NCBI GenBank assembly: GCA_029263945.1
Contig: JARIDM010000155.1
Span: 1 to 15,543, forward strand
Length of the DNA: 15,543 bases
Source of the DNA: Sporosarcina sp.
GTDB taxonomy: Bacteria > Bacillota > Bacilli > Bacillales_A > Planococcaceae
Direction of reading: 5' to 3'
Shown in pieces: positions 6,005 through 13,808 of this stretch. Both the position numbers and the translations under genes were made by a program. Each line of letters starts with the position of its first letter. The first letter of the stretch is position 1. The notes beneath the pieces were generated by a model. It worked only from the letters and a program-made list of their open reading frames with translations. It was not told the DNA's origin and did no database searches.

Positions 6005-7168
6005 ATGAAAGTTGTTGTACTCGGAGCAGGGCTCATGGGAAAAGAAACGGCGCGTGACTTGGTGAAAAGTGAAGGCGTTAACAAAGTATATTTGGCTGAT
6101 TTACACGTGACGCAAGCTGAAGAATTTGCACAAACGTTACAATCGAACAAGTTAGAGGTACTATTATTGGATGCGGAAAATGACACGCAACTAGGAGAAG
6201 TCATGGCGCTAGGAGATGTCGTCGTCAATGCACTTTTTTATACCTTTAACGAGAAGGTTGCGCGTATGGCAATTGAAAATGGCGTTCATGCCATCGATTT
6301 GGGCGGACATATCGGGGGTGCGACGAAAGCCGTCCTTAGCCTTACGGAACAAGCTAAAGCGCAAGGTGTTACCATCATTCCCGACCTCGGAGTTGCACCA
6401 GGGATGATTAATATACTAACTGGTTATGGGGCAAGTAAGCTCGATAAAGTTGAGTCCATAAAGTTATTTGTCGGGGGCATACCTGTCAAACCAGAACCGC
6501 CACTCAATTATAATCTTGTCTTTTCGCTCGAAGGGGTGTTTGATCATTATACGGACCCATCGGCTGTTATTCGGGATGGGGAGTTATTAGAAATCCCTTC
6601 TTTATCGGAAGTACAACCGATTATTTTTGATGGTTTTAGCGAATTAGAAGCCTTTCACACATCGGGTGGGACGTCTACTTTGACGGAATCATTTGCGCAT
6701 GTTGAAACACTTGAGTATAAAACAATTCGTTATCCAGGGCATGCCGAAAAATTTCAGTTGCTTGTTGATCTGGGTCTGTTATCTCGGACGAATGATGTGA
6801 CAGTCAACGGTCAAACAGTAAAAGTTCGTGATGTCATGCGAGAACATTTATCACCACAACTTCGATTAGGTGATAAATCAGACGCTGTTCTTTTACGCGT
6901 CATTGTGAGTGGAGAAAAAGCAAGCTTGCCACTTATTTATGAATATGATTTGGTGACAGAGAAAGATCCGACAAATCAAATTACTGCGATGGCACGTGCG
7001 ACAGCGAATACAGTATCGATTGTGGCGCAGATGATTGGCAGTGGCCTAATATCAAAAAGGGGTGTTTATCCACCAGAAAAAATCGTGCCGGGTGAACCGT
7101 ATATTGTAGAATTAAAAAAACGCGGCGTCATAATCGAGGAAACTGAACTGCCAGGTGCTGAGATTTAA
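6005..7168 (+). CDS. L-lysine 6-dehydrogenase (saccharopine dehydrogenase-like)
   Basis: The 387-residue cytoplasmic protein has an N-terminal Rossmann fold (G7-A-G-L-M-G12 after a beta strand). Its sequence closely resembles, from memory, the NAD-dependent lysine 6-dehydrogenase of Geobacillus stearothermophilus. Shared stretches include VVNALFY, DLGGHIG, TIIPDLGVAPGMIN, VGGIPVKPEPPL, FHTSGGTSTL, YKTIRYPGHAEK and KRGVYPPEKIVPG. Length is also the same within a few residues. The enzyme oxidises the epsilon-amino group of lysine with NAD+, releasing ammonia and 2-aminoadipate 6-semialdehyde, which cyclises to piperideine-6-carboxylate. The start is fixed by AAGGGG (5991-5996), 8 bases upstream. 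It forms an operon with the aldehyde dehydrogenase upstream and ends at a strong terminator. The broader saccharopine dehydrogenase family is certain; the lysine-dehydrogenase assignment is likely. Confidence 0.88.
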   Translation: MKVVVLGAGLMGKETARDLVKSEGVNKVYLADLHVTQAEEFAQTLQSNKLEVLLLDAENDTQLGEVMALGDVVVNALFYTFNEKVARMAIENGVHAIDLGGHIGGATKAVLSLTEQAKAQGVTIIPDLGVAPGMINILTGYGASKLDKVESIKLFVGGIPVKPEPPLNYNLVFSLEGVFDHYTDPSAVIRDGELLEIPSLSEVQPIIFDGFSELEAFHTSGGTSTLTESFAHVETLEYKTIRYPGHAEKFQLLVDLGLLSRTNDVTVNGQTVKVRDVMREHLSPQLRLGDKSDAVLLRVIVSGEKASLPLIYEYDLVTEKDPTNQITAMARATANTVSIVAQMIGSGLISKRGVYPPEKIVPGEPYIVELKKRGVIIEETELPGAEI

Positions 7169-7177
7169 TGATCCAAC

Positions 7178-7214
7178 GTTGGCAACGAAGCCATCTCGTT
7201 GCCAACTATTTTTA
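7178..7214 (+). terminator. Terminator of the lysine-degradation operon
   Basis: A perfect 11-bp helix pairs 7178-7188 (GTTGGCAACGA) with 7196-7206 (TCGTTGCCAAC). It has a 7-base loop and is followed by TATTTTTA. It starts 9 bases after the lysine dehydrogenase stop. Confidence 0.9.
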
Positions 7215-7238
7215 TTGTTAAAAACGTAGACAAAAGGG

Positions 7239-7269
7239 TTGCATTCTATAAAAAAAGGTGTATTATAAT
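7239..7269 (+). promoter_or_regulatory. Promoter of the TetR-family gene
   Basis: TTGCAT (7239-7244) stands upstream of overlapping -10 candidates TATTAT (7261-7266, spacer 16) and TATAAT (7264-7269, spacer 19). Transcription would start about 7273-7276, at the edge of the palindrome at 7277-7299. Confidence 0.6.
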
Positions 7270-7276
7270 GACTAGT

Positions 7277-7299
7277 TGACCGAAACTGTTTTATAGTCA
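7277..7299. promoter_or_regulatory. Candidate TetR operator 1 (TGAC-N15-GTCA)
   Basis: TGACC at 7277-7281 faces TAGTCA at 7294-7299, giving a 23-bp near-palindrome with outer arms TGAC/GTCA. An extra TGAC lies just left at 7269-7272. It sits at the predicted transcription start of the TetR-family gene, where binding would block its own promoter. The same arms and span recur at 8028-8050. Confidence 0.5.
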
Positions 7300-7329
7300 C
7301 ATTGCTTACAATAAAGTGGGGGTGTCAAT

Positions 7330-7911
7330 ATGGACCGTAGACAAGAAATATTAGAAGCGGCAGCAAAGTCTTTTTCGCTTTTTGGATTTAAAGCAACGAC
7401 AATGGACCAAGTTGCAAAAATTGCAAACGTAGGAAAAGGAACGATTTATACTTTTTTTTCGAATAAAGCAGAGCTATTTAACGCAATTGTTCTTAAGATG
7501 ATTGAAGAAATGAGAACAGAAGCAGATTTAGCGGGGATTGAAAGGGCTTCTTTCGAAAAAAAAGCGCATGCAAGATTGATGCATATGCTGAAATTCCGTG
7601 AAACACATTTATTATACGCCAAACTAATCGATGAAGAAAAAGAAATTCGTACCCCTGCTGTTGCCGAAGTACTGCATACAATTGAACTAGAAATCGTCGC
7701 TTATATCGAAGGGAAGATTATGAAAGCAATCGAGAACGGAGAGGTAAAAGCTTGTGATACAGAGCTTGTCGCGTATTTATTATTTAAATCATACATGGCT
7801 CTCATCGTTGATTGGGGAAAAACGCACGATACTGAACTGGATGAAGAACGAATCGCAGCGTTATTAAGTGAGACCATTTTTAAAAGTCTCTTAGTTGAGT
7901 CAATGTCATAA
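7330..7911 (+). CDS. TetR/AcrR-family transcriptional regulator
   Basis: The protein is 193 residues, a normal size for the family. The N-terminal helix-turn-helix is clear: RQEILEAAAKSFSLFGFKATTMDQVAKIANVGKGTIYTFFSNKAELF spans about residues 4-50, with the recognition helix around VGKGTIYTFF. The rest is the variable helical ligand and dimer domain, whose ligand cannot be read from sequence. A G-rich Shine-Dalgarno site (GGGGG, 7318-7322) lies 7 bases before the ATG. It is followed on the same strand by a YhgE/Pip-type membrane protein, the arrangement of the yhgD-yhgE pair in Bacillus subtilis. Matching palindromes lie before both genes. I infer an autorepressor that also represses its neighbour. 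Confidence 0.9.
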   Translation: MDRRQEILEAAAKSFSLFGFKATTMDQVAKIANVGKGTIYTFFSNKAELFNAIVLKMIEEMRTEADLAGIERASFEKKAHARLMHMLKFRETHLLYAKLIDEEKEIRTPAVAEVLHTIELEIVAYIEGKIMKAIENGEVKACDTELVAYLLFKSYMALIVDWGKTHDTELDEERIAALLSETIFKSLLVESMS

Positions 7912-7933
7912 TGACCTTATTCCGCGACAACGA

Positions 7934-7978
7934 CACAACATATTGTTCGTAAATGGTTCAACCTGACGATATGTTGTG
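7934..7978. other. Hairpin without T run between the TetR and YhgE genes
   Basis: CACAACATAT (7934-7943) pairs perfectly with ATATGTTGTG (7969-7978) over 10 bp. Inside are CGT 7948-7950 with ACG 7966-7968, and GGTT 7955-7958 facing AACC 7960-7963 across a single base, too tight to form as a hairpin. No T run follows, so it is not a standard terminator. It may limit read-through or protect a transcript end. Confidence 0.4.
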
Positions 7979-8027
7979 ATGGTACAGCAATAAAACCGGT
8001 TAAGAAACATATTTTTTTAGAATGAAT

Positions 8028-8050
8028 TGACCAATTGAGATAAGTGGTCA
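8028..8050. promoter_or_regulatory. Candidate TetR operator 2 (TGACCA-N11-TGGTCA)
   Basis: TGACCA (8028-8033) and TGGTCA (8045-8050) form a perfect 6-bp inverted repeat spanning 23 bp. It lies just downstream of a possible -10 (TAGAAT, 8018-8023, no good -35) and 11 bases before the Shine-Dalgarno site of the YhgE-like gene. The outer arms and the 23-bp span equal those of the site at 7277-7299, and an extra GTCA follows at 8051-8053 in the overlapping GGTCAGTCAG. Confidence 0.55.
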
Positions 8051-8074
8051 GTCAGTTTACAAGGAGAGAAATAG

Positions 8075-10276
8075 ATGAAAAAATCAATGATAAAAGCAGA
8101 ATGGTTACAACTCTTAAAAACGAGAAAGATGATTGTCCCAATGATTGCAATTTTGTTTATCCCTGTGTTATATGCAGGAATGTTTTTGTGGGCGTTTTGG
8201 GACCCTTATGATCACATGGACGATTTACCTGTGGCCATCTTGAACTTAGACGAAGGTGCCGAAAATGAGGGTGAGCAACTAAAACTAGGCGAAGAATTAT
8301 CAGAAACCCTTATAGAGGACCAGACGTTTAAATTTATTGAAGTGTCGGCGGAAGAGGCAGAAAAAGGACTTAAAAATCAAGACTATTACGTCGTTATTGA
8401 AATTCCAGAAAATTTTTCTGAACATGCGACAACCTTATTAGATGATAATCCTGAAAAGTTAACGATTCTTTATAAACCGAATGAAGGATTCAACTTTTTA
8501 TCCGCACAAATAGGTGAAACGGCAATGGACCGTATTCGTGCGGAAGTAAATGGAAAAGTGGCCTCTACTTATGCAGAAGAGCTCTTTGATTCAATCGCTA
8601 AAATGGGCGATGGTTTTGGAGAAGCAGCAGATGGTGTTATTGAGCTACATGATGGTTCTACTAAAATCGTCGAAGGTGCAGATGATTTGAAAGGTTATTT
8701 AGAAACACTTGCAGGCAGCACAGTAACGCTTGCAGATGGCACACAAGAACTTGCACGGGGTGCGGAAACAGCCGCTACAGGTGCGCGTGATTTAACTGCA
8801 GGATTGAACGAATTATCCGCAGGCTCCACTCAATTACTCACGGGGGCTAACAGTGCTTCTCAAGGAGCAAATGATTTAAAAGCCGGCCTCATGCAGTACA
8901 CAAATGCGGTAGGTCAATTGTCAGAGAGCTATAGCCAAATTGGACAGAAAGAAAAGGAATTTAATCAGGCAGTTGGCACTTTGAACGGGAAAGCCAAAGC
9001 GTTAAATGGTGCGACTGGTCAATTAGCAACTGGTGCAGCTCAGTTAAATGAAGGAATTGAAGGGTTAGCTGCACAACTCACACCGTTATTAGCAGCATTG
9101 CCCCCTGAGCAACAAGCTGCGCTAACGGGTGCACTTGGGCAATTGAAAGCGGGAAGTGCTGAGTTATCTGGTGGCTTACAACAGTTATCTGGAGGTACGA
9201 CTGCCTTATCGGAAGGGACAGCAGGATTAAGTGGCGCCTCTACCCAGCTAGCGGGTGCGCACAATCAGGCACTTGCGGGTCTTAAAGAATTGAACGGTTC
9301 TTCTGGCGCTTTACGCGAAGGGGCGACTGCACTCGCAAGCGGAAACGGTGAACTTGCTGTAGGCATTCAAACGCTGTCGGAAGGCGTTACTGCGGCGAAA
9401 GAAGGATCTACACAACTTGCATCTGGGCTTACATCTTTGACAGAAGGAACGGACACACTTCGTTCAGGCACAGGCACACTTGCCTCTAAATCACGTGAAC
9501 TCGCCGATGGGTCAACGACATTAGCTGATGGTACGGTAGAACTGGATGAAGGGTTGCAGACGCTTCAAGAGAAGTTAGGGGAAGCGAATGAGGAAGCAAA
9601 TGAAGTGAAGCCAACTGACAAAACGTATGACATGGCCGCATCGCCAGTTGAAGTGAAAGATGAAGGGATTAACCTCGTTCCAAACTACGGAACAGGTTTT
9701 GCACCTTATTTCTTATCTCTTGGTTTGTTTGTCGGTGCGTTATTGTTGTCGATTGTATTCCCACTTGTGCAACCAGCAGTCAAACCAACAGGTGCATTTG
9801 CTTGGTTCTCAAGTAAGGTGACTGTACTTGCGATTACAGGTTTATTACAAGCATTGATTGCGGTAGCTGTCATTAAGTTTGGACTCGGTATGGAAACAAT
9901 CAACACACCGCTGTTCATCCTAACAGCCATTATTACGAGTTACACATTTATTGCGATTGTTCAAATGCTCGTGTCAATTATGGGAGACACAGGTCGATTT
10001 GTCGCGATTCTCATTTTAATTCTTCAATTAACAACGAGCGCAGGGACTTTCCCACTCGAACTAATCCCAGCACCGTTACAAATCTTTAATGTACTGTTAC
10101 CGATGACGTATTCAGTATCAGCTTTTAAAGCAGCTATTTCTACAGGGGATATCGCATTCTTATGGATGAACAACGGTATTTTATTGGGCTTTATGGCTGT
10201 ATGTTTGGCAATCACATTTGGGTATTTTGCGTTACTTTTCACAAGAAGACATTCAAAAGAGCCAATAGAAGCATAA
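8075..10276 (+). CDS. YhgE/Pip family membrane protein
   Basis: The 733-residue protein has one N-terminal membrane helix (about 20-42, MIVPMIAILFIPVLYAGMFLW). An extracytoplasmic domain follows (about 45-180: DLPVAILNLDEGA, YYVVIEIPENFSEHA), then a long low-complexity helical region (about 183-510). There Gly recurs about every seven residues in L-x-x-G-x-x-x-L patterns (ADGTQELARGAETAATGARD). About five or six C-terminal helices (from 541 to 725) end in a basic tail. This is the architecture of YhgE and the phage infection protein Pip, related to the membrane parts of ABC-2 type exporters and to type VII secretion accessory proteins. The exact role is not settled; Pip is needed for infection by some lactococcal phages. 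AAGGAGA (8061-8067) fixes the start. Control by the adjacent TetR protein is inferred. Confidence 0.88.
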   Translation: MKKSMIKAEWLQLLKTRKMIVPMIAILFIPVLYAGMFLWAFWDPYDHMDDLPVAILNLDEGAENEGEQLKLGEELSETLIEDQTFKFIEVSAEEAEKGLKNQDYYVVIEIPENFSEHATTLLDDNPEKLTILYKPNEGFNFLSAQIGETAMDRIRAEVNGKVASTYAEELFDSIAKMGDGFGEAADGVIELHDGSTKIVEGADDLKGYLETLAGSTVTLADGTQELARGAETAATGARDLTAGLNELSAGSTQLLTGANSASQGANDLKAGLMQYTNAVGQLSESYSQIGQKEKEFNQAVGTLNGKAKALNGATGQLATGAAQLNEGIEGLAAQLTPLLAALPPEQQAALTGALGQLKAGSAELSGGLQQLSGGTTALSEGTAGLSGASTQLAGAHNQALAGLKELNGSSGALREGATALASGNGELAVGIQTLSEGVTAAKEGSTQLASGLTSLTEGTDTLRSGTGTLASKSRELADGSTTLADGTVELDEGLQTLQEKLGEANEEANEVKPTDKTYDMAASPVEVKDEGINLVPNYGTGFAPYFLSLGLFVGALLLSIVFPLVQPAVKPTGAFAWFSSKVTVLAITGLLQALIAVAVIKFGLGMETINTPLFILTAIITSYTFIAIVQMLVSIMGDTGRFVAILILILQLTTSAGTFPLELIPAPLQIFNVLLPMTYSVSAFKAAISTGDIAFLWMNNGILLGFMAVCLAITFGYFALLFTRRHSKEPIEA

Positions 10277-10277
10277 T

Positions 10278-10323
10278 AAACCGTTGCTACGTGAAGATAC
10301 TTCCACGTGGCAACGGTTTTTTT
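10278..10323 (+). terminator. Terminator of the YhgE-like gene
   Basis: A 16-bp helix pairs 10278-10293 (AAACCGTTGCTACGTG) with 10304-10319, with one T-G pair and a 10-base loop. The T run extends to 10323. It begins one base after the stop codon. Confidence 0.92.
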
Positions 10324-10336
10324 ATAGTGGGTATTC

Positions 10337-10345
10337 TGCTAAGAT
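10337..10345 (+). promoter_or_regulatory. Candidate extended -10 promoter for the pyroglutamyl peptidase gene
   Basis: TGC followed by TAAGAT (10340-10345) fits an extended -10 element. The -35 position falls in the T run of the preceding terminator and has little match. Transcription would start near 10352, about 13 bases before the Shine-Dalgarno site AAAGGGG (10365-10371). Confidence 0.35.
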
Positions 10346-10378
10346 GGAAGGAATAGATGAAGGCAAAGGGGCGATCTG

Positions 10379-10990
10379 ATGAAGAAGTTATTGTTAACAG
10401 GATTTGAACCGTTTTTAAAGCATCCGTTAAATCCAACGATGAAAATTGCGCAGGAACTACATGGCGTAGAAATTGGCAATTACAAAGTTCATAGTGAGAT
10501 TTTGCCTGTTGAGTTTAACCAGACAGGAGATATATTCATCGCACATATTAAAGAGAAGTCTCCTGACGCAGTACTGTCGTTAGGACTGGCAGGGGGAAGG
10601 TCGCAAATAACGCCAGAGCGCATTGCGATTAATATCAATGATGGACCTGCAGATAACAGGGGTTATCAACCTGTTGATGAGCCGATTATAGAAGGCGGTC
10701 CAGATGGTTACTTTACGACATTGCCAGTGCGTGCAATGGTGGAAAAGTTAAATGAGATCGGGTTACCTGCAAAAATTTCAAATACTGCGGGGGCTTATTT
10801 ATGTAATCATATTATGTATCGTGCACTTCAATTTGCCGCCGAGGAGCGTCCTGAAATGAAGGCAGGGTTTATTCATATCCCTGCCTCACATGAGCTGGCG
10901 GTGCAACAAGGCGGTCGTATGCCCAGTTGGTCACACGAGGACTTGAAAGCAGCAGTTTATACATGTATTGAAGTATTAGCTGAAGAATAA
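10379..10990 (+). CDS. pcp: Pyrrolidone-carboxylate peptidase (pyroglutamyl peptidase I)
   Basis: This 203-residue cytoplasmic cysteine peptidase (family C15) removes N-terminal pyroglutamate from peptides. The catalytic residues can be assigned: Glu80 in ITPERIAININD, Cys142 in SNTAGAYLCNHIMY and His166 in AGFIHIPASHE. The N-terminal LLTGFEPF and the LGLAGGR turn are also family hallmarks. Length is typical (about 200-215), with no signal peptide. AAAGGGG (10365-10371) lies 7 bases before the ATG. It is a single-gene unit that converges on the minus-strand EAL gene through a shared terminator. Nothing suggests damage or transfer. Confidence 0.95.
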   Translation: MKKLLLTGFEPFLKHPLNPTMKIAQELHGVEIGNYKVHSEILPVEFNQTGDIFIAHIKEKSPDAVLSLGLAGGRSQITPERIAININDGPADNRGYQPVDEPIIEGGPDGYFTTLPVRAMVEKLNEIGLPAKISNTAGAYLCNHIMYRALQFAAEERPEMKAGFIHIPASHELAVQQGGRMPSWSHEDLKAAVYTCIEVLAEE

Positions 10991-11064
10991 ATCCCGGAAT
11001 GTAATCTTGGAAGTAGACGGGGCTGTGCTGTAAATGTTAAGGTGAAAATAGATGAATCATCCAG

Positions 11065-11109
11065 AAAAAACGGGGCGTCCTTATGGAAACATAAGGCACA
11101 CTCCGTTTT
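11065..11109. terminator. Bidirectional terminator between convergent genes
   Basis: CCTTATG (11079-11085) and CATAAGG (11090-11096) close a GAAA tetraloop. After a small internal loop, AAAACGG (11067-11073) pairs with CCGTTTT (11103-11109). On the minus strand the hairpin is followed by six T (complement of 11065-11070), giving a good terminator for the EAL gene. On the plus strand the T run is shorter (TTTT), serving the peptidase gene less strongly. Confidence 0.8.
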
Positions 11110-11113
11110 AAAT

Positions 11114-12766
11114 TTAAGTCATTTCGATTTGATTTGCTGTTACAGGAATCCCTGTGTAGTAGCCTTGAACTGCGTCAACGCCCATCTCTTTTAATAGCGT
11201 GAGCTGTTCTTCAGTTTCAACGCCTTCTGCAATTACGGACAATTCCATTGACTTAGCGAATTGAATAATACCTTCTACAAGTTTTTGTGTTTGCTTGTGT
11301 GTTGTGATGGATGTGATGAAAAACTTGTCTATTTTTATTTTAGAAATAGGCAAAGATTGCATATATCGAAAGGATGCATAGCCTGTACCGAAATCATCGA
11401 GGGTGAACTGAATGCCCTCTTTTTGTAATTCGTTCATTTGAGCGGAAACAGAGTGTTCTTCTTCCGCTTTGAATGCGAATTTTTCGGTTATTTCAAGTTG
11501 GATAGATGAAGGTGGGCAAGACGCGGCCTGCAGTATGTCCATGATCTTATCTTTTAACTGTGGATTACTAAATTCCCGTACAGAAGTATTCACTGCGATT
11601 TTAATGGGATGCCCTGCTGTTTTAAATTGAGCTGCTAACTGAGCCGCATCATTAAGAACAAATGCACCAATTTCGTGTATCAAGCCATTGTTCTCTGCAA
11701 TCGGGATCAGTTCATCTGGCGTAATTTCCCCAAGTTCCTGGTCATGCCACCTGATGAGTGCTTCATATAGGGTTGCCTTACCTGATTTACAATCAAATTG
11801 TGGCTGGTAAACAACTTGTAATTTGTTGTTCGTTAAGGCATTAGGTAATTTCTCATCGATCATAGATTTTCGATTTAAGGTCTTGTGAAAGTCAGAAGAC
11901 AGGGATTCAATTTTCCCGCCGCCTTTTTTGCTTACTTGTTTCATCGCGAGAAAAGCCGCTTGTAACAAGTGTTTGTAAGAACCCTGATCTTCTGGGTAAC
12001 GCGTGATACCACCGCTAATAGACAATGGCAGTGCCGTATGATCACTGTAAATCGGATGTTGGTTTAGAAAATCAACAAAACCTTCGATAAACCAATCGCC
12101 GAATTGTGTAATAATCACAAATTCATCTACACTAATCCGCGCAATTTGACTGTTTTGGAAAAAACGTTTAAGTCTACTGGCGAAAGATTTAATGATTTCA
12201 ACGCGCGATTCTCTTGAGTGTACATCGATGAGTTTATAAAAACGGTCAATCTGTAAATAGACAAGTTTGAAGTGCTCTTTTTTCTCAATCAGTTCGTTGA
12301 CTGTCGTTTCTAAATTATGTCGACTCATGAGTCCGGTTTCATAATCGAAGAATGCAACTTCTTGTAACTGGTCGCGCAGTATAATCGCTTCTGTAATGTC
12401 CTGTTCAAACAAGAAGACAGAGTTAAGTATCGTACTCGAATGGATGATTGGAATCGCCGTTAGGTTAACGAAGTACGGATCGCCATAGCGTGTTATTTTT
12501 TCAGCGGTACCTGACCAGGGATGTCCATTTTCTAAATCACTCCAAATGGCATGCGCTTTGTTTTGTCCTTCTTCTGTATCGGGGAACATTTGCCAAAACG
12601 TTTTTCCGAGGACTCGTTTAGGTGTCCATTTACTTGTCTGTAAAAATTTTTTATTTGTATACGTGATGGACCCATTGTTGTTAATATGTGTGACCATATA
12701 AAATTGTTCTAAATTTAACATTATATTAGGTAAATCCATTTTAAATTGGTCATATATTGATGTCAT
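11114..12766 (-). CDS. PAS - degenerate GGDEF - EAL protein, predicted c-di-GMP phosphodiesterase
   Basis: I take the start at 12766 (protein MTSIYDQF, 550 aa). It has GAGAGGTG about 7 bases upstream on the minus strand, whereas the longer open frame to 12952 would overlap the divergent transporter gene and adds low-quality sequence. Residues about 18-130 form a PAS sensor domain (MVTHINNNGSITYTNKKFL, KTFWQMFP, FEQDITE). About 135-290 is a GGDEF fold whose signature is SVDEF (212-216), so cyclase activity is unlikely. About 305-550 is an EAL domain with its catalytic set present: E335-A-L, N393, E425 in LEITE, D457-D458 in DDFGTGYAS, K478, E514-G-V-E and Q534-G-Y. It should hydrolyse c-di-GMP to pGpG. 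No membrane helix is seen, so the signal sensed by PAS is cytoplasmic and unknown. Confidence 0.88.
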   Translation of the reverse strand: MTSIYDQFKMDLPNIMLNLEQFYMVTHINNNGSITYTNKKFLQTSKWTPKRVLGKTFWQMFPDTEEGQNKAHAIWSDLENGHPWSGTAEKITRYGDPYFVNLTAIPIIHSSTILNSVFLFEQDITEAIILRDQLQEVAFFDYETGLMSRHNLETTVNELIEKKEHFKLVYLQIDRFYKLIDVHSRESRVEIIKSFASRLKRFFQNSQIARISVDEFVIITQFGDWFIEGFVDFLNQHPIYSDHTALPLSISGGITRYPEDQGSYKHLLQAAFLAMKQVSKKGGGKIESLSSDFHKTLNRKSMIDEKLPNALTNNKLQVVYQPQFDCKSGKATLYEALIRWHDQELGEITPDELIPIAENNGLIHEIGAFVLNDAAQLAAQFKTAGHPIKIAVNTSVREFSNPQLKDKIMDILQAASCPPSSIQLEITEKFAFKAEEEHSVSAQMNELQKEGIQFTLDDFGTGYASFRYMQSLPISKIKIDKFFITSITTHKQTQKLVEGIIQFAKSMELSVIAEGVETEEQLTLLKEMGVDAVQGYYTGIPVTANQIEMT

Positions 12767-12884
12767 ACAATCACACCTCTCTGGATTTATTGTACTATCT
12801 TTATATAGTGAAAGGGAAGGAATTACCTTTAATATCGCAATAATATGAAATCTTGAGACGTTAAAAAGCGAAGGAGGAGAGGAA

Positions 12885-13796
12885 ATGAATCGTTTAAAAG
12901 GAATCTTCATGATTGTGACGGGTGCTATACTTTGGGGTGCAACAGGGCCCATGATCGAGTGGCTATTACGAAATACGGAAATGTCTGCTTCCTTTATACT
13001 GACAATTCGTCTTCTTCTAGCTGGCGCACTTTTATTATCGGTGTTAAAAATCCAAGGAAAGCGAATTGATTTACCGTGGCGTCAAAAAGTCTGGTCACGA
13101 CAACTGCTGATCTTTGGAGTTGTTGGAATGCTCGGCGTGCAGTTTTCTTTTGTCGCTGCAATTGATACGAGTAACGCCGTGATTGCAACATTATTTCAGT
13201 TTTTAGCACCAATTTATATTATTATTTTCATTTCTGTGATGTACCGAAAAATGCCGCCACTTGCGCAAATAGTCGGTATGATTGTGACGTTGGGCGGCTT
13301 GTTTCTTCTGCTTACAAACGGTTCGCTCGCCGGGTTTGAAATGAGTCCGGTGGCTGTGATGTGGGGCGTTGCGCTTGGACTTTCCTTTTCATTTTACACG
13401 CTTTATCCAGCTCGTTTGTTGGCGGAGTGGGGCGTGCTTGTCCCAGTTGGCTGGGCCATGGTAATCGGTGGACTCACCTTACTTGTTTTTAATCTCATCT
13501 CAGTCATTAAGCAATTTTATCTACTGGGTGATTTGCAAGCTTCGCTGATGTTATTATGCGTCATTGTGATCGGTACAGCCGCATTCACACTATTTCTAGG
13601 AAGCATGAAATATATCTCAGCGATTGAAGCCAGTATTTTATCGAGTTTTGAGCCACTCACGGCCATGGTCGTTTCCGTAATTTGGTTTGGCCAATCATTA
13701 GGAATTTGGCAGCTTATAGGGGCCATTGTTATGTTGAGTGGCGTCACGTGGATTTCAGTAGCAGGGAGTAAAATAAATACAAATCAGCCTGAATAA
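12885..13796 (+). CDS. EamA-family (DMT superfamily) transporter
   Basis: The 303-residue, very hydrophobic protein has about ten membrane helices in two homologous halves (roughly residues 5-140 and 155-295), the standard EamA/RhaT layout. The first half opens with IFMIVTGAILWGATGPMI and carries the typical RLLLAGALLL segment. The second half has the SSFEPLTAMVVSVIWFGQ helix of the EamA repeat. By family it exports or exchanges small metabolites such as amino acids; the substrate cannot be read. A near-perfect Shine-Dalgarno site (AAGGAGGAG, 12871-12879) lies just before the ATG. It is divergent from the EAL gene, sharing a 118-bp intergenic region in which I see no convincing promoter for this strand. 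It ends at its own terminator. Confidence 0.88.
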   Translation: MNRLKGIFMIVTGAILWGATGPMIEWLLRNTEMSASFILTIRLLLAGALLLSVLKIQGKRIDLPWRQKVWSRQLLIFGVVGMLGVQFSFVAAIDTSNAVIATLFQFLAPIYIIIFISVMYRKMPPLAQIVGMIVTLGGLFLLLTNGSLAGFEMSPVAVMWGVALGLSFSFYTLYPARLLAEWGVLVPVGWAMVIGGLTLLVFNLISVIKQFYLLGDLQASLMLLCVIVIGTAAFTLFLGSMKYISAIEASILSSFEPLTAMVVSVIWFGQSLGIWQLIGAIVMLSGVTWISVAGSKINTNQPE

Positions 13797-13808
13797 ACGA
13801 GGTCAGGG

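Noticed and set aside
8620..9600. DNA-level tandem repeat or CRISPR-like array in the YhgE gene
   Set aside because: The periodicity is at protein level (Gly/Leu spacing). Nucleotide units diverge and there are no identical repeats with unique spacers.
12767..12952. N-terminal extension giving a 612-residue EAL protein
   Set aside because: It overlaps the divergent transporter gene on the other strand and lacks PAS-like sequence, while ATG at 12766 has a good Shine-Dalgarno site and begins just before the PAS domain.
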